A DNA stretch of 64,000 nt from Emydura subglobosa. Taxonomy: Eukaryota > Chordata > Testudines > Chelidae. The notes under the pieces were generated by a model. That model saw only the letters and a list, made by a program, of their open reading frames with translations. It did no database searches and had not been told where the DNA came from. Location: assembly GCA_007922225.1 (NCBI GenBank), contig ML679941.1:62128764-62192763 (forward strand), in the 5' to 3' direction. The first letter of the stretch is position 1. Each line of letters starts with the position of its first letter. Both the position numbers and the translations under genes were made by a program. This document shows, one piece after another, positions 13,346 to 25,510 of this stretch.

Positions 13346-14349
13346 CTGTGTTGTTGTAGCCCTGTTGGTCCCAAGATATTAGAGAGACAAAGAGGGTGAG
13401 GTAATATCTTTTGTTGGACCAACTTCTGTTGGTGAGAGAGACAACAGAGGTTACATAGAGCTCTTCTTCAGGTCTGGGAAATGTACTCAGTGTGTTACAG
13501 CTAAATGCAAGTTGGAGGAGATTTTTAGCATAAGTATTTAACACATATTTCAAGGAATTATTCAAGGTGAAATGTCCTGTTAACACCTGTCCAGTCAGAA
13601 TGCAAAAACAATCTGTGCGTGTATGGGAGTGTGTGTGGGGGGAGGCTACTGGGTTATAGATTGTTGCAATAAGCCATAAATGCAACGTCTCTTTTCAGTC
13701 CGTGACTTTTCGTGTCTAGCGAAGTTATGAATTTAAGCTCCCAGGCTTGTCTTTTGAAACTGTTGTGCAGGTTCTTTTGAGGATGAGGATGAGAGGTCAG
13801 ATATAGAGTGATCGCCTTGTGGAAAGTGTACATTCACAGGTAATACGGTGTTTTTGTCTTTTATCATTTTGCTGTGTGAGTTTATTCAAAAGCACATTGA
13901 TTATCTGGTTTCACCCACATAATTGTTACTGAGGCATTTAGTGCACTGGATGAGGTACACCACATGTTGTGATAGGCACATGTAGGACCCATGGATCTTG
14001 AAAGGTGTGTTGTGGGGAGTGTTGATCATTTTTGCAGTGGAGATATGTCTACAGGCTTTGCATCTGTTGTTCTGGGCAGGGCCTGGTGCTGCTTTGAGTG
14101 GTGTGTCCAGGTGTATGGGGAGCTAGCTTCTGACAATGAGCTTGGTGATGTTGGGAGGCTGTTTGAAGGAATTCAGGAGGAAGGGATTCAGGAAAGATTT
14201 GAGGATGTGATCCCCATTGGCTATGCGTTGTAATTGTTTGATAACACCATATGGATTCCATGTGGGGTGATAGGTGACAATTCGGGGTGTGTGATCAGAG
14301 GAGGTTTTATTTCTGTATTGAAGTGGGGTATCTGGTTCCTTGAAATATG
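13346..14349 (-). mobile_element. Penelope-like retroelement copy, antisense
   Basis: Reverse-complement copy of the same family as 18436-19410. Its 3' tail is at the low end (gttgttgtagccctgttggt, then 'ttggaccaacttctgttggt'). The coding region extends toward 14340, where 'tttatttctgtattgaagtg' is the complement of the start of the other copy. Open frames of up to 129 codons here are not intact proteins. Confidence 0.8.
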
Positions 14350-14405
14350 TGTGAACTACTTATACTAAACCATCTATTTTGTATCTCGCTGTGACACTCT
14401 GAGTA
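14350..14405 (+). mobile_element. Penelope-like 3' tail, sense, first part
   Basis: Reads 'acttatactaaaccatctat' and 'cgctgtgacactctgagta', which is the family's 3' tail in the opposite orientation to the preceding copy. It is interrupted at 14405 by a DNA transposon and resumes at 14795. Confidence 0.7.
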
Positions 14406-14794
14406 TGTCTTAGAGTGACCAGATGTCCCGATTTTATAAGGACAGTCCCAATATTTAGAGCTTTTTCTTATATAGACAACTATTATCCTGCACCCCCTAT
14501 CCCGATTTTTCACACTTGCAATCTGGTCACCCTATGTCTACACTGCAATTAAAAGTCTACAGCTGGCCTGTGACAGCTGACTCAGGCTCACAGGTCTTGG
14601 GCTGCCTAAGCGACTGTTTAATTGCGGTGTAGACATTTGGGTTCAGACTGGAGCCCAGGGTCTAGGCCCTGTGAGGTGGGAGGCTGCAGCCCAAACCTGA
14701 ACATCTATACTACAGTTAAACAGCCTCTTAGCCTGAGCCCAAATCAGCTGGCCTGGGCCAGCCATGGGTTTTCAGCTGCAGTGTATACAGAACC
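14406..14794. mobile_element. Non-autonomous DNA transposon, hAT-like, interrupted
   Basis: The inverted ends are 'tatgtctacactgcaatt' (read across the inner insertion) and 'agctgcagtgtatacag'. The flanks tctgagta (14398-14405) and tttgagta (14795-14802) form an 8-base duplication with one mismatch. A second internal inverted pair (ctacactgcaattaaa / tttaattgcggtgtag) spans 14538-14633. Confidence 0.65.
14412..14532. mobile_element. hAT-like MITE, 121 bp, nested
   Basis: Ends agagtgaccagatgtcccg and tgcaatctggtcaccc are inverted repeats. The flanks tatgtctt (14404-14411) and tatgtcta (14533-14540) are an 8-base duplication with one mismatch. I recognise the 'gtgaccagatgtcccgattttata' type sequence as a very common turtle MITE. 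Confidence 0.85.
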
Positions 14795-14925
14795 TTTGAG
14801 TACATTTCCCACACCTGAAGAAGAGCTGTTTGTACGCTTGAAAACTTGTCCCTCTAACCAACAGAAGTTGGCCCAATAAAAATACTACCTCATCCACCTT
14901 CTTTCTCTAATATCATTACATGTAT
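14795..14925 (+). mobile_element. Penelope-like 3' tail, sense, second part
   Basis: Resumes after the inserted transposon with 'gagtacatttcccacacctg', 'aagaagagctgtttgta', 'caacagaagttggcccaata' and 'ctacctcatccaccttcttt'. It is inverted relative to the copy at 13346. Confidence 0.8.
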
Positions 14926-15734
14926 AAGTGTAGAGTATTTTAATGAAAGCACTTACTATTTTGGGTACAGGAGAGAGAGAGAGAAGGTCCCCCAAATATC
15001 TAATTTAGTAGCATTACATCTTAATAAATTTAAGGGAAAATATTGGTAGACACCTTTACTGACTGTTTCAGAAAAATGCTTCAATAAATGGATGGAAAAT
15101 ATGTTTTTCAATGGAATTAACTTAGCAGAAACCCAATCTTATTTACATAAAACAAAAATAAGGCCCTGATCCTGCAAGGAGAACAATATGAGTGCATGTC
15201 TGCAAAGCCTCCCTGACTTCAACAAGGCACTGTGCGGTTCTCCTGGTCGGACTGAGTCCACAGAATGCATCTTTTTTATGGCAAAAAGAGGTGTTGAACG
15301 CATCTTTTATATTCAAAAAGGGGAAAAAAAAACCCTTGGGAGCTGTTTCATCAAATGATTTGTCATGAGTGCAGATGCAAAGGAAATAAATTAAATAAAG
15401 GACAATTAAAAATAATAAGGCATGAGATAAAAAAAATATTCTTATGGGCTAATATACAACAAAGAATGCACACTTAGAGGATAATGGGTTTTTATAAACA
15501 TTACAAATACTAGAACATTTAGATGGATGGCAATTACAAAGAGCTTAATGAATGCAATTTTGATTAATTTTTAAAAACTGCATGTAATTAACAGCATCAT
15601 TAGGAAAAAGCACTTTTATAGTGCAGTGGGCAAAGAGATTTTTTCTAGTTAAGAACGTATTAGCCCAGATTCTGCTCCCAGTCACACATATTAAACCATA
15701 CTGAATATACAGGTGTTGTGTATGTGTATACCTG

Positions 15735-16225
15735 AGAGCAGCAGATCATCTAGTCTCACCTCTTGTATATCACAGGCAATTAACTTTCACCCAGTTACCT
15801 CTGTTTTGAGCTCAATGACTTGTGTTTGACTAAAGTATAATGTCCAGAAAGGCATCCAGTCTTGATTTGAAGATATCAAGAAGTGGAGACTCTTCCACAT
15901 CCATTGGTAGTTTGTTCCAATGCTTAGTCACCCTCTTTGTTAACATTTTTTGCCTTATTTCTAATTTGAATTAGTCTGGTTTCAGCTTCTAGCTTTTTGC
16001 TCTTGTTATGCCTTTCTCCACTAGATTAAAGAGACCTTTAGTACCCAGGATTTTCTCCTCATCATGCTACTTATACACTGTAATCAAGCAACTTCTCAAT
16101 CTTCTTTTTGAGAAGCTAAATATATTGAGCTCCTTAAATGTCTCAGTGAAAGGTATTTTCTCCAGTCTTCAAATAATTTCTGTGGCTCTTTTCTACACCC
16201 TCTCCCAATTTTTCAACAAACTTAA
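15735..16225 (-). mobile_element. CR1-group LINE, antisense
   Basis: Antisense blocks typical of a sauropsid CR1 3' region: 'cagatcatctagtctcacct', 'atccagtcttgatttgaaga', 'tagtttgttccaatgctta', 'gcttctagctttttgctctt' and 'ctcttttctacaccctctcc'. No intact coding frame. Confidence 0.78.
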
Positions 16226-17403
16226 ACAAAAGTAAAATCAGCAAAAGGAAAGAAAAGGAATGTAGCACTATTATGAATGTAAGTAGACAACAATCCTTTT
16301 TGCTCTATGCAAAAAAAAAAAAAAGATGCTAAGTAACAAAAATGTCCCTTCTCTTTAATGTAGGAAAGAAGAATTCCTAGACTCAACCGCGGCAGTACTT
16401 CCAGATTAAAGGCTAGCAAATTGTTAGTGAAATATTAACGATTCTGATCTGATATAGGTATCTGGCATAGAAAACAAACAGAGTTTTTCTTAACATAGAG
16501 AGTTTTTTAGAGTGGACCAGGCAGTCCCTAATCTTGCAAGGACTTATGCATGTGTGTAAACAGATGCATAAGTCTCTGCATGGTCAAAGCTTTCATGGAT
16601 TTTTTGCTACCTGAGTTAAAAGCAGAAACTTGCATTTTGCAAATATAAGGCCTAATTGTGGTTTGTGTACTCTGAAAATTTATATTACTGTTTGAAAAAT
16701 AATTTTAAAAATTCAGAACATGCATATTGTCATTCAGATTCAAGCAGATAAAAAGTTAAAGCTGGCAGCTCTGACCTTGACTCACTCTGGTGTTCTTGTT
16801 ATTAGACTAAGGTCTAAAACTATAAAACAAAGTTTAGTAAGGGTGAACTGATCATTTTTAGGACACCTCTGCCTGTAGGTAATATTGTAGCTTCTATCCT
16901 AAGACTGATATTGACAAATGCAGCACAGAGCACAAGAAATTTGTTATCTTCAGAGTTGGAATCCTGTCACTGCGCTCTGCAGAAGAGGTGGTTGATTTAT
17001 ACAGACAAGTTTGGTAATGTGGGGAATAACTCAGCCTTAGGATCTGCTGAAGGAGTAAAAAATAAGACCGTTTCAAGCTATGATAGCAGTGCATTTGAGA
17101 TGACATTCACTGTGGTAGGCAAATCAGCCTACTTAAACCTTGCCTTACGCAAATTAAATGACCATTTATGAGAGTGCACAGATAAGTTGGAAGCATGGAG
17201 TTACAGTCAGTGTAGATGGAGAAACTTTTTAATGTAATAACTTTTTATTTTTTTATTTATAGCTAATTTTACATTTAAACAAGAATTTTAATACTACTTC
17301 ATATTTGGCATGTTTTCCTAATTTAAAATAAAAATTTCCAAAATGAAGTCTCCTATTTATAAGAAATGATATGAACTAATATGCCTGCCTGATACATGTA
17401 GAT

Positions 17404-17726
17404 CAGGGGTTCTCAACCGGTGGTACGCGGAGGACGGCTTCGTGGTACGTGAGGCGTTCCCTGCCGCCGCCGCCGAATTAGCCCCTGCCGCTGCCGGTCC
17501 CCCCCCCCCCCCCCGCTGAAGACGCGCATCATACCGACTGCTGCACCCCTGCTGCCGCTGAATTTCCCCCCTGCCGCCGAATATGCGTTTTCTACTGCCG
17601 CGGATTCCCCCCCACCCTCCCCTGCTGCCTCCGAAATTCCTTCCCTCTGCAGGGTTTAGGCGGCGGGTGCTAGTGGTACTTGACCTGACCCAACTGGTAC
17701 TGGGGAAAAAAGATTGAGAGCCGCTG
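17404..17726. mobile_element. hAT-like non-autonomous transposon, 323 bp
   Basis: Ends caggggttctcaaccgg and gattgagagccgctg are inverted. They are flanked by an exact 8-base duplication ATGTAGAT (17396-17403 and 17727-17734). The interior is GC-rich with CCG/CTG-rich words and a C16 run at 17499-17514. No coding capacity. Confidence 0.92.
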
Positions 17727-17979
17727 ATGTAGATAATGGTTGACTGCTTACACGTTTACCTCTTGGCACATGAATATAGATATTTGTTTTTGTAATGTGT
17801 ATTGTGGAAATGCAGATAAAATGGCTACATTTGAAATTTGACCCTAGATGACTATAGTATTAATTTGATACAACTGTCATTACTGAAACCCGGTGGGATA
17901 ATTTGTGTGATTGGAATGTTAAAATCTGGTTATAACCTTTTAGGAAAGATAGGTAAAAGAGGTATGTTGGAGATTGGGG

Positions 17980-18400
17980 AGGGGGAGGTGGGAGGGGAAA
18001 AAAAGGGTGCCCTCTACACTAAAGACACCACAACAGGTTCTAGAGTTGTTGATAACTCAGAAATGCAGGATCTTGAATGCCCAGGAAATGGCATCATTGG
18101 GGGGTGGAGGGTTGTTACAGACCATCAAATCATACCAGAGAAAAAATTAGTTACTTCTTAAGCACCTGTCTGTAATGTGTAGAAAGAAAAAAATTTTGTT
18201 ATCATGAGGGACTTCAATTTGGGACTTCAATTTTGCTTGAAGTCTCATGCAGCCAGTAGTTAAACATCATTAGAGCTTCTAAAAATGATAGATGGTAATA
18301 TTTTGACAAAAGGTATTATATGCAACACGAGGTAACTCTATTTTCGACCCCATTATGAAAGATAAATATAAAATCCACCAGAGAAGTAGATTGCACCATG
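17980..18400 (+). mobile_element. Possible LINE endonuclease-region remnant
   Basis: Includes 'gttatcatgagggacttcaa', which would read V-I-M-R-D-F-N, close to the GDFN motif of LINE endonucleases. Ordered sauropsid LINE-like blocks precede it (gttctagagttgttgataac). Heavily degraded. Confidence 0.35.
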
Positions 18401-18435
18401 GAAAGGGCCATCCAAATATCCTGGGAGAACCTGCT

Positions 18436-19410
18436 TCAGTACAGAAAAAAACACCAAATCCCTGACCACACACCCCTAGTTGTCACCTACCACCCCACAC
18501 TGGAACCCATATGGTGATATCCTCAAACAATAACAACCCATGCCCGATGGGAACCACATTCTGAAAGAAATCTTTCCTGAAACATCTCTTCTGGCCTTCA
18601 AACAACCCCACAGCTTCACCAAGTTCATCCTCAGAAGCAAGGTCGACACAGACCAGGACACACCAACTCAAAGCAGCACCAGGCCCTGCCAGAACAACAG
18701 ATACAAAACCTCTAGACAAAACTTCATTGCTATGATGATCAATATCCCCACAACACATTTTCAAGATTTATGAGCCCTACACCTGCTTATCACAACAACT
18801 GGTAAACCTCACCCAGTGCATCAAATGTTCTAACAACAACTATGCATTTGAAACCAGATAATCACTACATTCTCGAATGAACTCACACAGAAATATGATA
18901 AAAGACAAAACCACCATATCATCTCTGGACAAACACTTTCATAAAGGGATCACTCTATATCTGATCTTTCAATACTTGTTGGCAAAAGGAAACCTACACC
19001 ACACCTTCAAAAGGCAAGCCTGGAAACTTAAATTCATAACTCTGCTTGACCACAAAAAACATAGACTTAACAGGGATGCTGGTTTTATGGCTCATTACAA
19101 CAAACTGTAACACACCACAGTGCCTACTGCCCTTAATTGCCCACTTCTAATCCTTAATGCATAACACTCTAACCCCCAATTGCCCACTTAATTTCAAGTG
19201 CCTGCCTCCAACTTTTGTTACCCTTTCTGCATAACAATCTGTCCCAACTTCTATTTAGCTCAGACACTCTGCTTCCTTCCTCAGACCTGTAGAAGAGCGC
19301 TGTGTAGCTTGAAAGCTGTACCTTCTGCCAACAGAAGTTGGTCCAATACAAATATTACCTCAGCTACCTTGTCTCTCTCATATCCTGGGACCAACAAAGC
19401 TGCAATAACA
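18436..19410 (+). mobile_element. Penelope-like retroelement, 5'-truncated, sense
   Basis: The plus strand encodes broken pieces of a Penelope-like protein. The C-terminal linker region follows a 'LLAFKQPHSFTKFILRS' block near 18595. A degraded Cys motif (PCQNNRYKTSRQ) lies near 18685. The C-terminal part, which includes remnants of the GIY-YIG endonuclease, reads MNSHRNMIKDKT near 18877 to AGFMAHYNKL near 19110. The 3' tail 'agaagttggtccaatacaaa' near 19330 ends with 'cctgggaccaacaaagctgc'. GIY-YIG endonuclease plus RT is the hallmark of this class. Stops and frameshifts show it is dead. Confidence 0.8.
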
Positions 19411-19480
19411 CTGCAAACAAGTCTTAACAAATGTAAGAATAAATCTATTTCTCTATTCTTAACCAAAGTTTCTTTTGCAT

Positions 19481-19523
19481 AATAATAAATAATAATAAAT
19501 AATAATAAAAATAATAATAATAA
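19481..19523. repeat. Simple repeat (AATAAT)n
   Basis: Tri/tetranucleotide AAT and AATA units without other content. Confidence 0.9.
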
Positions 19524-19539
19524 TTTACAGTTCTATACT

Positions 19540-19735
19540 ACCCTTCATCAGAGGTTCTCAAAGGTCTCTACAGGAATGTATTAATCCTCATAACAGATCT
19601 TTAAGGTTATAATTAAGCATAAGAGATAGATTTGCATGAAACTGCACAGTAAATCAGTGGTAGAATAAGAATAAACCCAGAAGATTCCTGACATTCACTT
19701 CCCTGCTCTAAATACTAGGCCACATTTAAGTTACA
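19540..19735 (-). repeat. MIR copy, antisense, diverged
   Basis: Contains 'gtattaatcctcataacaga', 'actgcacagtaaatcagtgg' and 'cctgctctaaatactaggcc' in antisense MIR order. It follows directly after an (AATA)n run. Confidence 0.55.
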
Positions 19736-20719
19736 AATAATACCACTCTAAGTACTCAAATTAATGTGTGTTGTTACATCACGTGCCTTTTGTGGTCAGG
19801 TTTCACTGAAAACATACATAACCTTATGAATGTGTAGATGATACATCTAGCGAATGGCTGTATTATTGGATCAATTTTAGCATCATGATGGGATCAAACT
19901 ATCAAATTCTGAAGAGCTAGTTTCCTTTCTCTTTGAAGTCCTAGGATAAAGATTCAGAGCTAATGACTAACTGTAACAACCAAATTCTAAGATGAAAATT
20001 GGCTCTTTTGGAATGTCTACAAAAGTCTTCCCTATCATTGAGTAAGGTTGTTGATTTCACTTTGATAGTGTGTGAGTAGTTAAGTCAAATACACAGAAAT
20101 ATATAAAAAATAGCTAAATAGCATCCTCTAAGCAGGAAGCAGGAAAACTTTGAAGTATGATAATATGTTGATTACACCATAATCATAAGAGTGGAATTTG
20201 ATATGCAGAAGTGTAGTACTCGCTCAGAAAACTTATCAGAGTAAAAGATATTATTCAGCAATGTATTTTGAATGTGTAAATAGCCAGTGCTAGAGAGCTA
20301 CAATAGCATAATGTGAATTAAGTAGAAATATAAACCAGAATGTAAAAATTTTAAGAGTTCTAAGTTTTTTTAAGGTATTTTTCCTCTCGGATAGAGTTCC
20401 TCTGAGCTCCTACTGAAATATTGTGGCTCACGTTTAAATAATTTAAAAATAATAATAATTATTATCTCAAAGGCAACACCTGTGTGAAATAAATATTGCA
20501 ACAAAGCTGTGGTTACATTTTGGCTACTCGTAACTTTGTTGCAACATCAAGGAGAAAACCCATGGTCTCCAGCTCTACAACCACGGTCTCCTGCCACCTA
20601 AGTTGAAGGAGGAGCAGTAAGCAGTATAATAGTAGGGCTTAAGAATGAGCAAGTCTGATTTTATTCAGTAGAAGACAGTGGTATTTATACATCTTCATTA
20701 AAGTCACCTGTTTATTAAA

Positions 20720-20880
20720 GTATTGTATTCCCATTTTATTGAAGGGGAAACTGGGGCACAGATAGTTTATGTGACTTGTCTAAGATCACACAGTAAGTTT
20801 ATGGCAAAGACAGCATAGAATCCAGATCTCCTATCTCCCAGTCCTGTGTTGTAATTATTAGACAATGCTTCCTTGCCTTT
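20720..20880 (-). repeat. MIR copy, antisense
   Basis: Contains 'cccattttattgaaggggaa', 'actggggcacagatag', 'gtgacttgtctaagatcaca' and 'atagaatccagatctcctat' in antisense MIR order. Confidence 0.75.
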
Positions 20881-23741
20881 TTCTCAGACCCGTCCTTCCA
20901 ACTAAGAGGCAGTGGGTGGGGTTCCCATGTAGGTATCATTACAAAGCTATGTGAGGTGCTTCTTCCCCTTCAGGGTCTGAGCTTGCTTTCTTTGCAGTGT
21001 TCACAGGCCTTGACCAGTGGAAGCAAGGAGTTAAACAAAAGTCTTGTATTCAAACTTAGTTGCTGTGCCACTGGAAAACAAGACGGTCTACTAAAGTTAA
21101 ACTCTCTCAGTTACCTTTTATAAAGATACCACATTGTTTATAAATAAGGTCCTGTCATTACAATATATTTCTATCATCATTAATGTGAGACACTGTATTT
21201 CTCTCATTTATATAGCCAAAATTGGTATTTTTCTCTCAGCTAAGACCTCCTCATTTATGCAAGGAGGGAGATATGCATTATTAAATGGGAGCAGGAAACG
21301 AGTCTGACATACTGAGACAAACCTTTTTACTTAAAGCTTTAAAAAATGAAGTATTGCACTCTTTTAACTTCTAATACACTTTAAGGTCTCACTCAGATTA
21401 AATGCCTTTATATTTCTAAAGCAGATCTGGTAACACGTGAATTCTGTTCCATCCATTTCACAGGTCCCTATCCCAGTATTGGTCATAATAAATTGACCTA
21501 CATTCTTAATTTTTCTGTATTAGTTTTAGGCATGCAAATATATTCTGAATGAATTAAGGACCTCTGTGAAGGGACCAACCAAAGCACGTCCAAACTTGAC
21601 TCTGCAAGTAGCCCAGGGGTATTCTGAATAGTAGTTTTCACAGTTCAGAAACCAAAAACTACATTAACCACTCTGAAAGGTGACCACTACATTGACCACT
21701 CTTAAATGATGGAACAAAGGTCTTCAGGAGATAGATATAAACATATGATTAGGGTTAAGTACGTACAATTGCCACTTGTATATTTTAGTAACGTGAGCTA
21801 TCTGGAAAAACATATTCCTGAAATACTAGCACAAGATTATATTCTAAGTAGATGAGTCATAATCATAAAGAAAAGATTCCTAAATTAAGAGACCACATCA
21901 AAGGATGATTTAGTTATGTCTTCTCCACATGGATCCAAGGACAGACACATGAGAAAACTTTGAAAAGCTGACAGCATGAGGGAGTATGGTTGTGTGAGAT
22001 TAGTCACGAAATTTGGTAATAAATTATACTTTATATTTTTATCTGTATAGAAATCCAATATTTTCTAGGTATTGTATTTGTGTGATACAATTAATGTGTA
22101 AAGCTGTATTTCTGTGTTGTCCACTGTATTTAGATAAAAATTGTACATTCTATTAATAAATACTAACCTAACAAAATAAGAAAAGTGACTTATTTTCAAA
22201 TATTTTTGTGGGCACGGTGGTAGCCTTTAAAATCTCAATATTTGCCACTTCACATTGATTGCAGTACTGTGGTATTTTCTATTCTCGGTATTGGAAGATA
22301 AATTAGTGTTATAGTGAATGTTGAATTTCTAATGGCACCCAATATAGTCTGTTTTCAGTGGTGGCTTCAAAAACTTTCAAGAAGCTTTGCAGATCTAAGG
22401 ATAAGCAATTGAATTTTTTACAATATAATTTCATAAAATAGGTGTTTAATTTCCATAAAATATATAACTGAATGGCGATCTATAATTGATTTAAAGCTAA
22501 AAAATTCCAGATGCAGAGGAAAAATTGATCTGTTGTAGTATTCTTAAGAACAGTATCCTGAGTTTGGTGATCAAGGTCTCTGTTCTCTGTTGGAAGAGGA
22601 TGCTGAAGGAAAGCTTCTTTACCCTTATTCATAGACTGTAAAGTTATCACCAATTTAAATTGAACACTCATATTTGTACATTAACCATAAACAGTGAGAG
22701 GTGTGTTATTCTCATGATTGAATACCACATGAAATAAATGGTTAAAATACACAATGCACATAATCCCACTGAGAAAAGCTGGAAAAGATCCCTGGATTTT
22801 CCTCATCAGAAGGGCAGAATACTAAGCAAAGTATCCATCAAACCATGTAAAAGATCAGCCAAAGACTGAGATACATGAGCATACTGTAAATATGAAAAAT
22901 CAAAAAGGGTTTTAAGGAAGCAAAATGTTGACACTCAAATGGTAATTAAAGAACAGGAATAAGCTTGGTTTTTTTAAAAAAAAACATTTTTCAGAGTGAT
23001 TTTTAAGGAATGTCCTTTTTCTCCTCAGATAGCCTCTAATAACACTAGAATTACGAGACTGAATAGATTTTTGTGTGTGTGCGTCTTTTTAAAAAATGGA
23101 CCTACCTACTTCCTTGCAGCTGTTATGACTCAGAGTGTATCAACTTTACAAGTAAGTGCAGCGGGGGAAAACATTTAATTATTCTATAATTTATGTGAAC
23201 AAAAAGCTAGGTTGTCATTTTCTGACACCCACAAGAAAAAGAAAAGCTACCAGTGTCTATGGGGAATCTTTGTCCTTTATAATAGACTGAAATAATTATA
23301 TGCTCAATGGATAATGCAAACAATCTTGCCTCCTCTTTTTCTTTTGGATAATCCATGCAAAAAGAGTTGGTAAGATGTTTCTTTCATTGCATATTTAGTT
23401 TTAAAAACCACAATTAGCACAGGACATAATAATTAAACTGCAATGTCAAACAAATAAAAATGATCCTGTCTTTTAAACTCATGGTTTTTTGTGAATGATA
23501 AAATATTCTACCTTAAAAAATGTTTTAGTTTTAGTGTACTTTATTGCCATCTATTTCCACTATTTTAAACAATAATCCTGGGAAAACACACATATACTTA
23601 ATGGTTAACTGCTACCATTAGCATTACCATTACCACAGATCCAGTCACTTGTTTGGTCATTCTTTCAGTTATGTGCATACCTAAGATGAAATACAAAATA
23701 TGAACAAGGGAAGATGAAAATAAAATGAACAAGCCACCTAC

Positions 23742-23835
23742 TTTTTCTTTAGTCTCCTGTCTTTTTCTGCTTGAGTTCCAAGTTTGCCTAATCCCAGAGA
23801 ATCCTGTGCTGCAGCCTCTGTTTCCATAAAACCTC
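23742..23835 (-). CDS. PPFIA2: PPFIA2 exon before SAM1
   Basis: The 94-base exon starts with two bases (GA) completing the Arg codon, then 30 codons beginning GFMETEAAAQDSLGLGKLG and ending EKDRRLKK, then AA of a split Lys codon. The acceptor is ttcaacacag|GAGGTTT and the donor AAAGAAAAA|gtaggt. Human liprin-alpha-2 is the same except Glu for Asp in AAAQD. The charged end leads into the SAM1 exon. The AA overhang takes the first base of either the exon at 2395-2476 or the candidate microexon at 10742-10750. Confidence 0.96.
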
Positions 23836-24084
23836 CTGTGTTGAAACAGTAAACAAAAAGGAACACATTTCCTCATAGTTCTTTTCTGGTTTATTCCTCT
23901 CCTCAACCCAACACAATTTTTATTTTACTGATTTATTTTTCTTTTTAAAATCTGCTGCTTGCTGAAAATACCTACTACCTATTTATAATCACAGAATTAA
24001 TGAATAAATCTGACCAAACCTTGACGGAGCCTGTAGTTAACAAAAAAAAATCCTTCTCACTACCCAGAAGGGTCTGTGTAATGT

Positions 24085-24165
24085 TTTTAACCTCACAACA
24101 CTCTTGTGAGGGAAATACTGTTATTTCAATTTCACAGATGGGAAACTGAGGCACAGGGAGACTAA
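24085..24165 (-). repeat. CORE-SINE/MIR, one half, split by a transposon
   Basis: Antisense MIR sequence up to 'gggaaactgaggcacaggga' stops at the TAA at 24163-24165. It resumes at 25511 with TAA plus 'gtgacttgccccaggttgca', so the two halves belong to one older SINE. Confidence 0.75.
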
Positions 24166-25510
24166 GGGTATGTCAGCACTTTGAGCTGGAGATGTAATTA
24201 AGAACAGAAGAGCTGCCAGACTGGGTCAGACCATGGTCCATCTTGCCCTGTATCCTGTCTCCAAAAGTGGCCTGTATCACACCTTCAAGAGGAATGTATG
24301 TACCTGGGCAGTTATGGAATGATCCAGCCCTGTCTTCCACTCCCAGCTTCTGGTAGTCACCCTGATCATGTTGTTGCATTCCTGACCATCTTGGCTAATA
24401 GCCAGTGATGAACCTATTCTCCATTAACTTATCTAGTTCTTTTTTGATATTTTGGGCCATCACAACATCCCATGGCAATGAATTCAATAGGTTGGTTGTA
24501 TGAAAAAGTACTTCCTCCTGTTTGTATTAAACCTGTTGCCTATTTATTTCATCAGATAATCCCCAGTTTTTACATTATGTGAAAGGGTAAATAACACTTC
24601 TCTATTCACTTTTTCTATACGATTCATGATTTTATAGACCTCTATAATATCCCTGCTAAATCATCTCTTTTCTAAGATGAACAGCTCTAATCTTTTTAGT
24701 TTCTTTTCATATGGAAGCTGTCAGTTCCACACCCTTGATCATCCTTGTTGCCCTTCTTTGAACCATTTGCAGTTCTACTATATCCTTTTTGAGATGGACC
24801 AAACAGAACTGGACACAGTATTCAAGGCATTGGTGCACCATAGATTATATAGTGACATTATGATATTGTATGTCTTATTTTCTATCCCTTTCCTAACAGT
24901 TCATAAAATACTGTTAGCTTTTTTGACCACTGGTGTACACTGAGCAGAAGTTTTCAGAGAACTATCAAGATCTCTTAGAACCCAGTTTAGAACCCATCAT
25001 TGTATATGTACAGTCAGGATTATTTTTTCCAATGTGCATTACTTTGCACTTATCAATGTTGAATTTCATCTGCCATTTTGTTGCTCAGTCACCCAGTTTT
25101 GTGAGAATCTCTCTGTAACTCCTCAATGTCTGCTTTGGACTTAACTATCTTGAATAATTGTATATAGTCTGCAAACTATGCCAATTCACTATTCACCTCC
25201 TTTTTCCAGTTCACTAATGAATATGTTTTACAGGACAGGCCCCAGCTCGAGGAAACATACCTGTGCCAGCTTTCATCAACTAGCACACTAAAAACAATGT
25301 AGCCATGGAGGTTCAAAGGGCTAGACCCCCCCATACCCAAGTATATACCTGTCTAAGAGGCTAGGTACATATGCAGGGTGGCTAGCCTACCCCACTGCTT
25401 GCACTACTGTGGTATATTTTATTTTTAGCATACTAGCTCATTCAAATATAGCACAGGTCTGTCTCCTTGAGCTGGAAATTACACCTCTAGTTTGAAGTGC
25501 AGACATATCC
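24166..25510. mobile_element. Palindromic non-autonomous DNA transposon, carrying a CR1
   Basis: The left end gggtatgtcagcactt and right end (reverse complement ggatatgtctgcacttcaaa) are inverted repeats. Next to them is a shared inner block (gagctggagatgtaatt / gagctggaaattacacctct). The element is flanked by TAA on both sides. A 3-base TWA duplication would fit a PIF/Harbinger-type element, but superfamily is inference. The centre is occupied by a LINE at 24199-25258. Confidence 0.75.
24199..25258 (-). mobile_element. CR1-group LINE, antisense, nested
   Basis: Antisense LINE sequence with recognisable sauropsid blocks: 'aagaacagaagagctgccag', 'tgggtcagaccatggtcca', 'gttgcccttctttgaacc', 'gcattactttgcacttatca' and 'ctgctttggacttaactatc'. 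The oriented 3' end is at the low-coordinate side. No intact frame remains. Confidence 0.8.

Larger units (their letters stand above)
10751..23741 (-). other. PPFIA2 intron, upstream part of a 21.3-kb intron
   Basis: Holds the Penelope-like copies (13346-14925 and 18436-19410), two nested hAT-like elements, a CR1-group LINE at 15735-16225, a hAT element at 17404-17726, and SINEs at 19540 and 20720. The stretches 10751-13340 and 20880-23740 are AT-rich with no recognised content apart from a (GAGT)n run near 12079-12098. Confidence 0.6.

Noticed and set aside
13296..13685. 129-codon open frame on the minus strand
   Set aside because: It lies in the 3' tail of the antisense Penelope-like copy, which is non-coding in this family.
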